From the NCBI GenBank assembly GCA_000381625.1, contig KB906767.1, positions 4,765,357 to 4,829,356 on the forward strand: DNA of 64,000 nucleotides, written 5' to 3'. Positions 41,619 through 49,454 of the stretch are shown here, one piece after another. The notes below the pieces were generated by a model. The model was given only the letters and a program-made list of their open reading frames with translations. It made no database searches and was not told the DNA's origin. Source of the stretch: Bryobacterales bacterium KBS 96. Its GTDB lineage: Bacteria > Acidobacteriota > Terriglobia > Bryobacterales > Bryobacteraceae. A program made the position numbers and the translations under genes. Every line of letters starts with the position of its first letter. Position 1 is the stretch's first letter.

Positions 41619-42317
41619 TCAAAAGTAAGCAGCTTCTACTTTATCCAGCGCGTCTTTCGGGGGGCGGCCTGCTTTCCGCCGCTCCAGGGAACGCCCTATT
41701 CTCAGCCCGACATCTCGAATGAAGTCAGGGCTGCCAAGCGGCCTTCCGGTGCGCGTCGCTTCGCGAATTCGTTCCAGTTCCGCTTCCTCTCCGACGCCGG
41801 CCGCCAGGATGTCGCGCCATCGTTCCGGTGAATAGCATCGCCGCCATTGCGTCAAGTCCAGAAATCCGGATGCATCGCCCGACAAGCGCATTGGGGCGCT
41901 TGACCACACGTAATCCTCCGCTCGGCTCACCATTCCCGCTCGCACTGGATTTCGTTCCACATAGGCGAGCGCCGTCCATTGGTGAATCCGGTCCAGCGGA
42001 CACGAGTAATAACGGTTTTGCCAGAAGTGACCACTCGTTCGGAGCTTCACGTTCGCATAGCGGGCGTAATCGGAATGCGCCCGGCGCAGCGCGTTTGCCA
42101 GCGCATTCTCCTTCATCGGAACTGCCACTAGATGAACATGATTGCTCATTAGACAATAGCCCCACCAGCGGACGGCGTAGCGTTCGCCATACTCGCGCAG
42201 CAGCTGCAGGTAGACCATACGGTCTTGTTCTGCATGGAAAACGGCTCGTCGTCCGTTGCCCCTTTGTGTCACGTGATGCGGCAATCCCACCGCAATCACA
42301 CGTGCGATTCTTCCCAC
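41619..42317 (-). CDS. REP-associated tyrosine transposase (RAYT, Y1/HUH type)
   Basis: A 232-residue transposase. GLPHHVTQRGNGRRAVF is the usual RAYT N-terminus, and YCLMSNHVHLVAVP holds the HUH metal-binding histidines. The nucleophile should be the tyrosine in RRAHSDYARYANV, and SGHFWQNRYYSCPLD and ALAYVERNPVRAGMV are further family blocks. RAYTs are single-copy, domesticated relatives of IS200/IS605 transposases that process REP hairpins. Here the gene is intact, lies between matching end motifs, and is partly repeated just downstream. It is the likely source of the breakpoints in the RHS island. Confidence 0.92.
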   Translation of the reverse strand: MGRIARVIAVGLPHHVTQRGNGRRAVFHAEQDRMVYLQLLREYGERYAVRWWGYCLMSNHVHLVAVPMKENALANALRRAHSDYARYANVKLRTSGHFWQNRYYSCPLDRIHQWTALAYVERNPVRAGMVSRAEDYVWSSAPMRLSGDASGFLDLTQWRRCYSPERWRDILAAGVGEEAELERIREATRTGRPLGSPDFIRDVGLRIGRSLERRKAGRPPKDALDKVEAAYF

Positions 42318-42355
42318 TGGAATGGAGGTGGGTTGCCGCTCGACTTGCTCTCAGA

Positions 42356-42382
42356 AATCAGTAGAATGAGTGCTCCGTCCCC
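42356..42382 (-). repeat. RAYT-end motif, copy e (right-end type)
   Basis: AATCAGTAGAATGAGTGC followed by TCCGTCCCC; right end of the intact RAYT unit, bordering cassette C. Confidence 0.88.
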
Positions 42383-42415
42383 GGTTTCCGTGAATTCTGA
42401 ATTTCTGTTAAATGT

Positions 42416-42823
42416 TTAGCTCCGTCCACTGCGACGTCGGCAATAGATCAGAAACCAGATGTATACAATCAACAGGATTGATATGACCGCTTGCACAGCC
42501 AGCGGCATGCTCGGTCTCCTCAAGTAAGTGACGATTCCTGCAATGCCCGCCGAAGTGAATATAAAGGCAATAATCCACAATGAAAGTGGCGCTGAGGCCC
42601 GCTTTACAGCAATGTCCCGTCTGCGACGACTGCCTCTCCATACCAGCACGTTGGCTGCAAAAAGCACCGGGTAAGCAATTGCCGCACCGGGGTACAGTGG
42701 TACGATTCCGCATACGAAGAGCAACGTTAGAATCATAACCGCAAACAGATCCAGAATCAGAAGCCGCCAGATTCGCAAATCGGATTTTTCCGGGTCACCG
42801 AAGAAGAACATGTCTAGTCTCAA
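42416..42823 (-). CDS. Membrane protein, candidate immunity protein C
   Basis: A 135-residue protein with four hydrophobic segments (LLILDLFAVMILTLLFVCGI, AIAYPVLFAANVLVW, SLWIIAFIFTSAGIAGIVTY, LAVQAVISILLIVYIWFLIY) and short charged loops. It begins 3 bases after the stop of RHS C on the same strand. A polytopic antidote suits a membrane-acting tip, and the RHS C tip is indeed hydrophobic. No family was recognised; the immunity role is inferred from position and topology. Confidence 0.65.
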   Translation of the reverse strand: MRLDMFFFGDPEKSDLRIWRLLILDLFAVMILTLLFVCGIVPLYPGAAIAYPVLFAANVLVWRGSRRRRDIAVKRASAPLSLWIIAFIFTSAGIAGIVTYLRRPSMPLAVQAVISILLIVYIWFLIYCRRRSGRS

Positions 42824-42826
42824 GTC

Positions 42827-44281
42827 CTAAGGAATACAAGTGCCCGTAGTATCGACACCAACAGCGTCAGCCGCATTTTGCCCGAGTTCGGTCGAAAGGA
42901 GCAGTTTTTGTGTGGAGTTAGCTGCTTGATCGATAAGATGCCCTGTTAGCCCACCGTTGACACCCGCAGTGCCCAGCGATTCGACACCGGCTGCAGTACT
43001 TGCGGCATTAAGATTGCCGTTTGTTGCCAAGTACACTATGAACCCACCGATAGTTGTCGTGGTTGTCGCGATATTTGCGGCTTCGTTTGCCCTCTGAATG
43101 TTGCCCGTGGCAGCACCCGCTATTTGCAAGAATCCAGCAGCGATGTTTCCACTAGCTCCGATGAGTCCATATATCGCACCCGCAACGCCGAGTGGACCAC
43201 TAATAGGAACTGACGCCACACTCTTGGCTGCCAAAGTTATCTTTGTTGCACCGACCCCCAAATTCACAAGGCCTTTGGCTGCTGTGGCAAGTCTCGGAAC
43301 GAGGCACGTGCCGTTCTTCGCCAGTATTATCGGCACCTTCGGTGGCAGCGGTCGTGGCGGTATTATTTTCAGCGGTTTGTCGTAGTATCCAGAACCCCCA
43401 CTCCCGCAGTTGAAAAAGAAGCAAGGATCAGTCAAAATCGGGTCCGGCGGGCCGCCAGGAACGGTTATTGTGTCGTGACAGTTATTTCCATTCTCATCGC
43501 AAGTTGTCAAGCCGCTTGGATCAATAAGAGTTAACGGATTGTTATAGACATACGTATATCCGTTCCAACTCTGTGGATTGAACAGGTTCGCTCCGGCGTT
43601 CCCTGGGTCGGGACTATTGAACCTCCCAAGTACGCCACTGAAATACCGCGCCTGGAAGAAATCCAGCCCCGTTTCTACGTCTTGCTCCTGGCCCGTGAAC
43701 TTCTGATTCACGAAATCCTGCGTGCCGAACGTGCCGTCGCGGCCGCCTGTATTCGCCGCAATCTCCTCGCCGAACGGAACGTAATCGTGGCGGCCCACAG
43801 TGTTACCGTTCTGGTCCGTCACCAGTCGCGTTGAACCCAGATGATCGGCCGCGATATAGCAGGTCGTGCACGGAGGGGCCGGCATCCCTGTCGAGTATTC
43901 CGCCGATAACCGCCCGAAGGCGTCGTACACAAACACTTTCTCGGTATTGTATGTCGAGATCTCCTGCACACGGCGGCCCGCTCCGTCGTAATAGTAGTCC
44001 ATAGTGCCGATGCCGCTTTGCGTGGCGCTGGTGAGGCGATTTTCCGCATCGTACGTCAGGGCGCTGCCGGTGATCGAGACCAGGTTGCCCGCGGCATCGT
44101 AAGAGCCGGCGGCCATTTGATTTGAGGCGTTGAACAAGCTGGATGAGTTCTGCGAACAATAGGTTGCCGCCGGAGCCGAGCCGTTCGGAGGCAGCCCCGG
44201 CCATCCGCACAGCCACATGTTGCCGTGCTGATCGTATCCGAAATACCGCGACCATCCGCCGCTGTCCACTACGCCGGTCAA
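42827..44281 (-). pseudogene. RHS cassette C: truncated RHS core with hydrophobic Gly/Ala-rich tip
   Basis: A 484-residue frame whose RHS homology begins at LTGVVDSGGWSRYFGYD, the same residue as in cassette A. Upstream the frame runs through the right-end motif to a TAA, with no ATG; only a TTG at 44281 or an internal ATG (QHGNMWLCGW) could start it. The RHS core ends LTLIDPSG and the tip diverges there, without the Pro-rich linker of A and B. The 200-residue tip is Gly/Ala/Ile-rich (VPISGPLGVAGAIYGLIGAS, IAAGFLQIAGAATGNI), suggesting a membrane-inserting or pore-type toxin. The core is a mosaic of stretches matching A and B. Probably not expressed alone. Confidence 0.78.
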
Positions 44282-44283
44282 CG

Positions 44284-44309
44284 AATCAGTAAAATGAGTG
44301 CTCCGTCCC
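44284..44309 (-). repeat. RAYT-end motif, copy f (right-end type)
   Basis: AATCAGTAAAATGAGTGC followed by TCCGTCCC. It abuts the 5' break of RHS C at 44281 with the same junction as copy b has with RHS A. Confidence 0.85.
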
Positions 44310-44349
44310 TTTTATTTGCAGCGTCATCCTAGTCGCCTTCCGCCTGGGG

Positions 44350-44805
44350 CTAGGTCGCGGCAAACATGCCCAGGCCTAAGCAGAGCAGCCCGAGGCCGAT
44401 CACACGTGTCGTCACCACAACCACGGCATTGCGCGATAGCTCCGGATGGGTCTGGACGGTCCAGCGAAGCATCCGCTCGGGCTTGAACAGGTGCAGCAGC
44501 CCAAGAGCGACGAAGATCGACGCACCAACTGCCATTCCGAGATTATCGACAAACCAGGTCCCGACATGCCCCATACCCTGGCGACGACCTTCCACCGCAA
44601 TAATGATCAGTGCCGCGGCGCCCGGGAGCAGGTACACGAACGCATAGGCAAGTCTACCGGCCGGTCCTCGCGCCGAACGCGAGTAGACGGGTCTAGTAAA
44701 GAAAGGCGTAATCCGACCCGTGCGCAGCGTGTAGACGCCCTGCAGCACTAGGAAAGCTCCAACTATAAACCAACTCACGATCACCACAGCGAATGTGTTG
44801 GGCAT
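44350..44805 (-). CDS. Membrane protein, candidate immunity protein D
   Basis: A 151-residue protein from the ATG at 44805 (MPNTFAVVIVSWF); the frame extends upstream over the RHS D tip and is not credible there. It has four hydrophobic segments (FAVVIVSWFIVGAFLVLQGV, LAYAFVYLLPGAAALIIIAV, NLGMAVGASIFVALGLLHLF, VVVVTTRVIGLGLLCLGLGM). It starts 11 bases after the stop of the RHS D tip on the same strand, the expected place for its antidote. No sequence family recognised. Confidence 0.65.
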   Translation of the reverse strand: MPNTFAVVIVSWFIVGAFLVLQGVYTLRTGRITPFFTRPVYSRSARGPAGRLAYAFVYLLPGAAALIIIAVEGRRQGMGHVGTWFVDNLGMAVGASIFVALGLLHLFKPERMLRWTVQTHPELSRNAVVVVTTRVIGLGLLCLGLGMFAAT

Positions 44806-44816
44806 CAGCAGAACCT

Positions 44817-45443
44817 CTAAAACGTCACGCACGCGGAATAGGTGGAAGCGATCGATACGCCGGGCACTCCGACTGATGGGCCCCATGCCGCCCCAGATCC
44901 GTTGATCATTCCCTGTACGCCGATTAGAGCGGGCGTATTGTAGCCGCCGGACAGAGACCAACCAGCCAGAATGTCCTTTGCACCGCTCTGGTATGTCTGG
45001 CCGGTGAACGTTTTGCCGTTCGTTAACGGTCCCACTGCCGCGTTGTGTCCGGCAGATGCGCCAATGCCAATACCTGCGCACGCCGTATGACTGTTCGGGT
45101 CCCATTCCAGGTCGCCCGCGGGTCCGAGTCCCGCGACAACCGGAGCGCCCACGACCGGAATAATCCAGCTCAGAGCCCAGGGCTTATTGAAAATCGCGTT
45201 GAGTACTTGTTGTGTTTTGGAAGGCGCCACATTCTTTGGGGCGGCTGCTGCTGCACCTTTGCCCCCTCCTCCACCGCCGCCTCCACCATACGGCGCGCCC
45301 GGGGGCGGAGGAGTATTGCAGCCTGATGCTGTCGTCGAGCAGGGCGGCGGAATACAGCCCTGAGTTCCATACGAGACGCAGCCGGGGTAGGATGTGCCCC
45401 CACAATCCAAAGCGCCGTGGTCGGAATTCCGGGGACGGATCAT
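44817..45443 (-). CDS. RHS cassette D: orphan toxin-tip fragment
   Basis: A 208-residue frame that begins inside the left-end motif g (MIRPRNS) and has no RHS core left. It opens with a Cys/Pro-rich stretch (CVSYGTQGCIPPPC, PPPPGAP), a nine-glycine run and a Lys/Ala linker, like the low-complexity linkers of the other cassettes. A hydrophobic segment (ALSWIIPVVGAPVVAG) and a Gly/Ser/Ala-rich end (AGWSLSGGYNTPALIG, VSIASTYSACVTF) follow. The last part could be a beta-rich or membrane-active domain; no family recognised. The adjacent membrane protein is its likely antidote. As an orphan tip it would be useful only after fusion to an RHS carrier. Confidence 0.6.
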   Translation of the reverse strand: MIRPRNSDHGALDCGGTSYPGCVSYGTQGCIPPPCSTTASGCNTPPPPGAPYGGGGGGGGGKGAAAAAPKNVAPSKTQQVLNAIFNKPWALSWIIPVVGAPVVAGLGPAGDLEWDPNSHTACAGIGIGASAGHNAAVGPLTNGKTFTGQTYQSGAKDILAGWSLSGGYNTPALIGVQGMINGSGAAWGPSVGVPGVSIASTYSACVTF

Positions 45444-45456
45444 TCATTTCCCATTT
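45431..45456 (+). repeat. RAYT-end motif, copy g (left-end type, variant)
   Basis: GGGGACGGATCATTCATT followed by TCCCATTT; two changes in the core relative to copies c and d. It forms the right border of the RHS island. The 270 bases after it are A/T-rich and noncoding. Confidence 0.75.
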
Positions 45457-45728
45457 AGCTTCTCATCAAGGAACTACTCTAATCGGCCGATGTCGCAACG
45501 GAACGCCTATTGTATGTCGATATCGATGCGAACGGCGTTCAGCGGCGATTGAAAATTTACAACCTGTCAGTCAACTCGGGTTGCACCCGAATGATGCGAT
45601 GTGCAAGAAATCTCTCATAAACAATAAATATCTCAGAGATTAGTACGGAATAAACCCATTAGGACTAGAGAATTCATGCTTGCCCACTGGATTTCAAGAC
45701 GAATGCCCCCCTATAATCTCCAAGAAGC
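45457..45728. other. A/T-rich intergenic region
   Basis: No frame of credible length is present. AATCTCT at 45609 and AGAGATT at 45635 form a loose inverted pair around an A/T-rich loop. TATAAT at 45712-45717 is the only promoter-like element, close to the start of the next gene. Confidence 0.5.
45712..45717 (+). promoter_or_regulatory. -10 box (TATAAT) close to the start of propeller gene 1
   Basis: A consensus TATAAT ends 11 bases before the ATG at 45729, so a transcript begun about 7 bases downstream would have a leader of only some 5 bases. No clear Shine-Dalgarno is present. No good -35 is seen at 17-base spacing. Confidence 0.45.
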
Positions 45729-48700
45729 ATGAAACTGCTAGTGGTCTTTTCCGCATTCGCACTTGTGAATGCTTTCGGAGCGGTTTCGCCTGATCTCCGA
45801 AATTTACCGATCTCATTCGAGCCGAACGAAGGACAATTCTCCAATGACGCTCAGTTCGGCGCCCGCGCTCCCGGCCTACAGTTGAGCGTTTCCCATGGCG
45901 GTGTACGATTTGAAACCCGTCAGAAGGACAACACGGCTTCGGTTCAGATGACCTGGAAGAACGGCAGTCGCTCCGCCGCCGTCCAGGGCGAGGATGAGTT
46001 GCCGGGCAAAACAAACTACATCTTCGGCAGCGATCAAACGCGCTGGAAAACCAATCTGCCTACTTACCGCAAGGTGGCGGTCCACGGAATCTACAAAGGA
46101 GTCGATATTGTCCTCTACGGCAACCGGAGTCAATTGGAATACGACCTGGTGCTGGCGCCCGGCGCCGATGTAGCCGCAATCGACCTGCAGTTCAAGGGCG
46201 CGGATAGAGTTTCGTTGTCCAAGGATGGCGATCTTCTGTTACACACCGGCGGCGCCACATTTGAGCAACACAGGCCTCGCGTGTTTCAGGAACGCGATGG
46301 CCGGCGGGTGGAGATCGCGAGCAAATACGTGCTGCGAGCTAACGGGGATGTCGGGTTCGATCTCAACGGGTATGACCAGACGAAGCAGGTGGTGATCGAC
46401 CCGGTTCTGTCGTTCTCCACGATATTCGGCGGCAACGGAACCGACAATGCAAACGCGATTGCACTGGATAGTTCCGACAATATCTATTTGGCGGGAGATA
46501 CGACGGCTCTGAATTTCCCAACGGTTCAAGCGTATCAAAACGCGACACTGGATTACGGATCTACCCATATGTTCGTTATGAAACTGGATTCCACGGGGAC
46601 AACAGTACTCTTTTCCACCTATCTGGCCGGCACCAATTACGATTCCGCTCGTAGCCTTGCGGTGGACTCAATGGGGAACGTCTTTATAACCGGATCGACG
46701 CGGTCGGCCGATTACCCCGTTACGCCCGGCGCCATGCACTTCCCAAACAGCGGCCAAGCCTATGTGTCTACTTCAAACCACATCGCCCTCACGAAGTTAG
46801 ATGCCTCGGGTTCTTCACTGGTGTTCTCCGCTGTATTGGGCGGATCAATGGACGATGAGGTTGCGCGAATTGCGATTGATGCTGCCGGTAACAGCTTCCT
46901 TACCGGATACACCAGATCGTCCGATTTTCCCGTAACAAGCGGCGCTCGTAACGATCTCGACAAACTGCAGACCCAGTGGTTTACAAACGACAAGATTTTT
47001 GCGACGAAGGTAAATGCCTCGGGCACGTCTCTCATTTATTCCGCAGTCATCGGTGGTTCGGGTGGAGATGACGCTGCGGGGCTGGCTGTGGACTCAGACG
47101 GTAGTGCATACATCGCTGGAACGACGACTTCAGTGGATTTTCCGGTCACAAGTGGAGCCTATCAAGTCAGCTATTCCGGTTTCGCCAACTATCCAAACGG
47201 GTTCGTTCTCAAATTAGCTCCGGACGCTTCGAATCTTATTTTCGCTACATATCTCGGCGGATCCCAGAGCGATTCGATCAGCGCGTTGAGCCTGGATGCC
47301 CAGAAGAATATCTATGTAGCCGGCGTCACCGGATCGTCCGATTTTCCTACTATCAGTAATTCCTATTACGCACCAGCAACAGGTAGTCAAAACAGCGCAT
47401 TTGTAACAAAACTAAAGCCTGACGGTTCTGGGCTTATTTATTCCGCCGTTTTTGGTGGACATCTTAATTCTGTTGCCGATCTTGCGGTCAATGCAAATGG
47501 GGAAGTTAGCGTAGTCGGCGCCGTTGACGGTGCTTTCCCCACTAGTGACGGAGCTCCACAAGTAATCCCGGGCACTTTGGCCAGCGGCGCTCTATCGTAT
47601 AGTGGCACGAACGCCTTTATTCTAAAATTGACCGACACCGGACAGAACGCCTCATTCGCGACGTATCTAGGAGGAGTGTCCGCCGCCGCAAGGGCGGTCG
47701 CTGTGAACGGTAGCGGTGGGACTTACGTTACAGGTATCGGCGATAGCACGTTTCCGACAACGGCCGGCGCCTTTCGCACTGTAAGTACCGGCGAGATCTT
47801 CCTCGCCGAAATTCAGGATCCATCTTCGTGTACTTATACCACGGAACAAGGATCGGATGCTCTCCATATCTTAGTCACGACACAGCCGGGCTGTAACTGG
47901 ATTGCGGTGCCGGGGGCTTCTTGGCTTGGCATAGGCGCTGGCAGGTTCGGGTCGGGAAGTGGCACAGTCCAGATTCTTGAGGAATCGAACAATGCCTTGG
48001 CGCGCTCTGGCGAGTTGTCGATCGCCGGGGCCGTATATTCGCTCAACCAGGCCGCAGGATGCCAGTTGACCCTTTCCATGAGTTCTCAGACCTTTGCCGC
48101 CGATGGCGGTTCCGGCCAAATCACCGGCGCCATCGCCTCTGGTTGCGTAGTGCCTATGGCGTCCACCTCCGACTCTTGGATTCATTTGAATCTAACGTTT
48201 GGTAGCTCTTATAGCTACTCAGTGGATTTGAATGACACCGGGGCTTCGAGAGCCGGAACCGTCGTGATCGGCACGCAAACTTTCACCGTCGTCCAGAATG
48301 CAACGGCTTGTGAATTTCAGGTGAGCCCAACGTCCCTGGCCCTTCCTACTTTCGGGAACGCCTCGATTTCCGTGACTGCCAACTTTAATACTTGTCCGTG
48401 GACGGCCTCAACGGGAGGGTCGAATTCTCTCTATATTGGTTCCGGCGTCGGCCAGGGATCATCGAGTATCGGAATCAGCGCCTATAATCCCTTTGGGCCG
48501 CCGAAAACCGTCTTTATTACAGTAGCCGGCCAGCGGATATCGGTTACTATTCAAGGAACTGGCGGCGCTTATATCGGCGGAAAGATCGGTGTCTTCCGAT
48601 CCGGTGCCTGGTGGATCGACAGGAACGCCGACAACAACTGGACTGCACCCGAAGATGCCGTCTTCGCGTATGGATATGCCGGCGATATCCCCATTCTGGG

Positions 48701-49289
48701 CGATTGGGATAACACGGGCAAGTTACGGATCGGCGTGTTCCGCAGTGGCGAGTGGTGGGTGGACCTGAACGGCGATAATAGTTGGGACCCCGTCCACGAT
48801 GCCGTTTACTCTTACGGCCAGGCTGGTGACATCCCGGTCGTCGCGGATTGGGATAACACCGGCCGGCAACGCATTGGAGTGTTTCGCAATGGTCAGTGGT
48901 GGGTCGATTTGAACGGAGATCACATATGGTCCGCGGGAGTCGACGCCGCCTATGCCTACGGCCAAGCTGGCGATATTCCTGTTGTCGGAGATTGGACCAA
49001 TTCGGGCATGCAGCGGATTGGCGTCTTTCGTGGCGGCCAGTGGTGGCTGGACATGAATGGCGACCACACATTTACTCTCGCAGCCGACAGTGAATTTGTT
49101 TATGGCATTCCTGGTGACATGCCCGTGATGGGAGATTGGGATGGCACAGGCAGGCAACGGATCGGCGTCCTTCGCAACGGCGACTGGTGGCTCGATATAG
49201 ATGGCGACCATCAATGGACGAATCAATCGGACCGAGTGTTCACCTATGGTTTTCCGGGCGATATACCTGTCATCCTGCCCTGGCCTTAG
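45729..49289 (+). CDS. Secreted SBBP/BACON beta-propeller protein 1
   Basis: A 1186-residue exported protein. After a signal peptide (LVVFSAFALVNAFGA) comes a DUF7948-like N-domain (DLRNLPISFEPNEGQFSNDA, LPTYRKVAVHGIYKGVDIVL). A propeller of SBBP repeats follows from about residue 225 (FGGNGTDNANAIALDSSDNI, YLAGDTTALNFPT and about six more), then BACON-type Ig-like domains with Cys-X-Trp (PGCNWIAVPGASWLGI, NTCPWTAST). The C-terminal 240 residues are five 48-residue repeats (IGVFRSGAWWIDRN, AYGYAGDIPILGDWDNTGK). Such proteins are probably surface adhesins or carbohydrate-binding scaffolds; the exact role is unknown. It is tandem to a paralog. Confidence 0.88.
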   Translation: MKLLVVFSAFALVNAFGAVSPDLRNLPISFEPNEGQFSNDAQFGARAPGLQLSVSHGGVRFETRQKDNTASVQMTWKNGSRSAAVQGEDELPGKTNYIFGSDQTRWKTNLPTYRKVAVHGIYKGVDIVLYGNRSQLEYDLVLAPGADVAAIDLQFKGADRVSLSKDGDLLLHTGGATFEQHRPRVFQERDGRRVEIASKYVLRANGDVGFDLNGYDQTKQVVIDPVLSFSTIFGGNGTDNANAIALDSSDNIYLAGDTTALNFPTVQAYQNATLDYGSTHMFVMKLDSTGTTVLFSTYLAGTNYDSARSLAVDSMGNVFITGSTRSADYPVTPGAMHFPNSGQAYVSTSNHIALTKLDASGSSLVFSAVLGGSMDDEVARIAIDAAGNSFLTGYTRSSDFPVTSGARNDLDKLQTQWFTNDKIFATKVNASGTSLIYSAVIGGSGGDDAAGLAVDSDGSAYIAGTTTSVDFPVTSGAYQVSYSGFANYPNGFVLKLAPDASNLIFATYLGGSQSDSISALSLDAQKNIYVAGVTGSSDFPTISNSYYAPATGSQNSAFVTKLKPDGSGLIYSAVFGGHLNSVADLAVNANGEVSVVGAVDGAFPTSDGAPQVIPGTLASGALSYSGTNAFILKLTDTGQNASFATYLGGVSAAARAVAVNGSGGTYVTGIGDSTFPTTAGAFRTVSTGEIFLAEIQDPSSCTYTTEQGSDALHILVTTQPGCNWIAVPGASWLGIGAGRFGSGSGTVQILEESNNALARSGELSIAGAVYSLNQAAGCQLTLSMSSQTFAADGGSGQITGAIASGCVVPMASTSDSWIHLNLTFGSSYSYSVDLNDTGASRAGTVVIGTQTFTVVQNATACEFQVSPTSLALPTFGNASISVTANFNTCPWTASTGGSNSLYIGSGVGQGSSSIGISAYNPFGPPKTVFITVAGQRISVTIQGTGGAYIGGKIGVFRSGAWWIDRNADNNWTAPEDAVFAYGYAGDIPILGDWDNTGKLRIGVFRSGEWWVDLNGDNSWDPVHDAVYSYGQAGDIPVVADWDNTGRQRIGVFRNGQWWVDLNGDHIWSAGVDAAYAYGQAGDIPVVGDWTNSGMQRIGVFRGGQWWLDMNGDHTFTLAADSEFVYGIPGDMPVMGDWDGTGRQRIGVLRNGDWWLDIDGDHQWTNQSDRVFTYGFPGDIPVILPWP

Positions 49290-49343
49290 TACGCCCGATT
49301 AAAAACTGGGCGACCACGGCCGCCCAATGTCGTTTATGTAAGC

Positions 49344-49370
49344 GGGCGAGGCGTGCCGGATGCCTCGCCC
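49344..49370. repeat. REP-like palindrome between the propeller genes
   Basis: GGGCGAGGC and GCCTCGCCC form a perfect 9-bp stem around the loop GTGCCGGAT. A second, partial copy (GGGCGAGGCATCCCTCG) follows at about 49385. The lack of a T-run argues against a simple terminator. The arm matches the hairpin at 16877. Confidence 0.6.
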
Positions 49371-49440
49371 CTACAACACGTCGGAGGGCGAGGCATCCCT
49401 CGTCAGACTTTTCCGGGAATAACGGCCCGCTATTTACCTC

Positions 49441-49446
49441 TATAAT
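49441..49446 (+). promoter_or_regulatory. -10 box (TATAAT) close to the start of propeller gene 2
   Basis: TATAAT ends 8 bases before the GTG start at 49455, the same close arrangement as in the first paralog. AGGGAAG just before the GTG could be a short ribosome-binding site but would overlap the expected transcript start. Confidence 0.4.
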
Positions 49447-49454
49447 TCAGGGAA

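Larger units (their letters stand above)
41586..42382 (-). mobile_element. RAYT unit bounded by 18-bp inverted ends
   Basis: The unit begins GGGGACGGAGCACTCATT at 41586 and ends with the perfect complement AATGAGTGCTCCGTCCCC at 42365-42382, enclosing one transposase gene. The inner flanks of the two ends differ (TCCCATTT at the left, AATCAGTAG at the right), giving a left-end and a right-end type that recur at the cassette borders. REP-associated tyrosine transposases act on REP sequences as single-strand nucleases related to IS200/IS605; a unit with matching ends is an inference from the sequence, and movement is not shown. Confidence 0.7.

Noticed and set aside
44817-45105. Upstream extension of the membrane protein frame over RHS D
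   Set aside because: The extension is basic and motif-free, and it overlaps the RHS D tip; the ATG at 44805 begins exactly at the hydrophobic segment.
45605-45645. Inverted AATCTCT/AGAGATT as a terminator or riboswitch
   Set aside because: Only 7 bp with a long A/T loop and no T-run; too weak.
48550-49260. Regular repeats considered as a CRISPR array
   Set aside because: The 144-base period lies inside a coding frame and encodes 48-residue protein repeats; DNA copies are diverged and there are no spacers.
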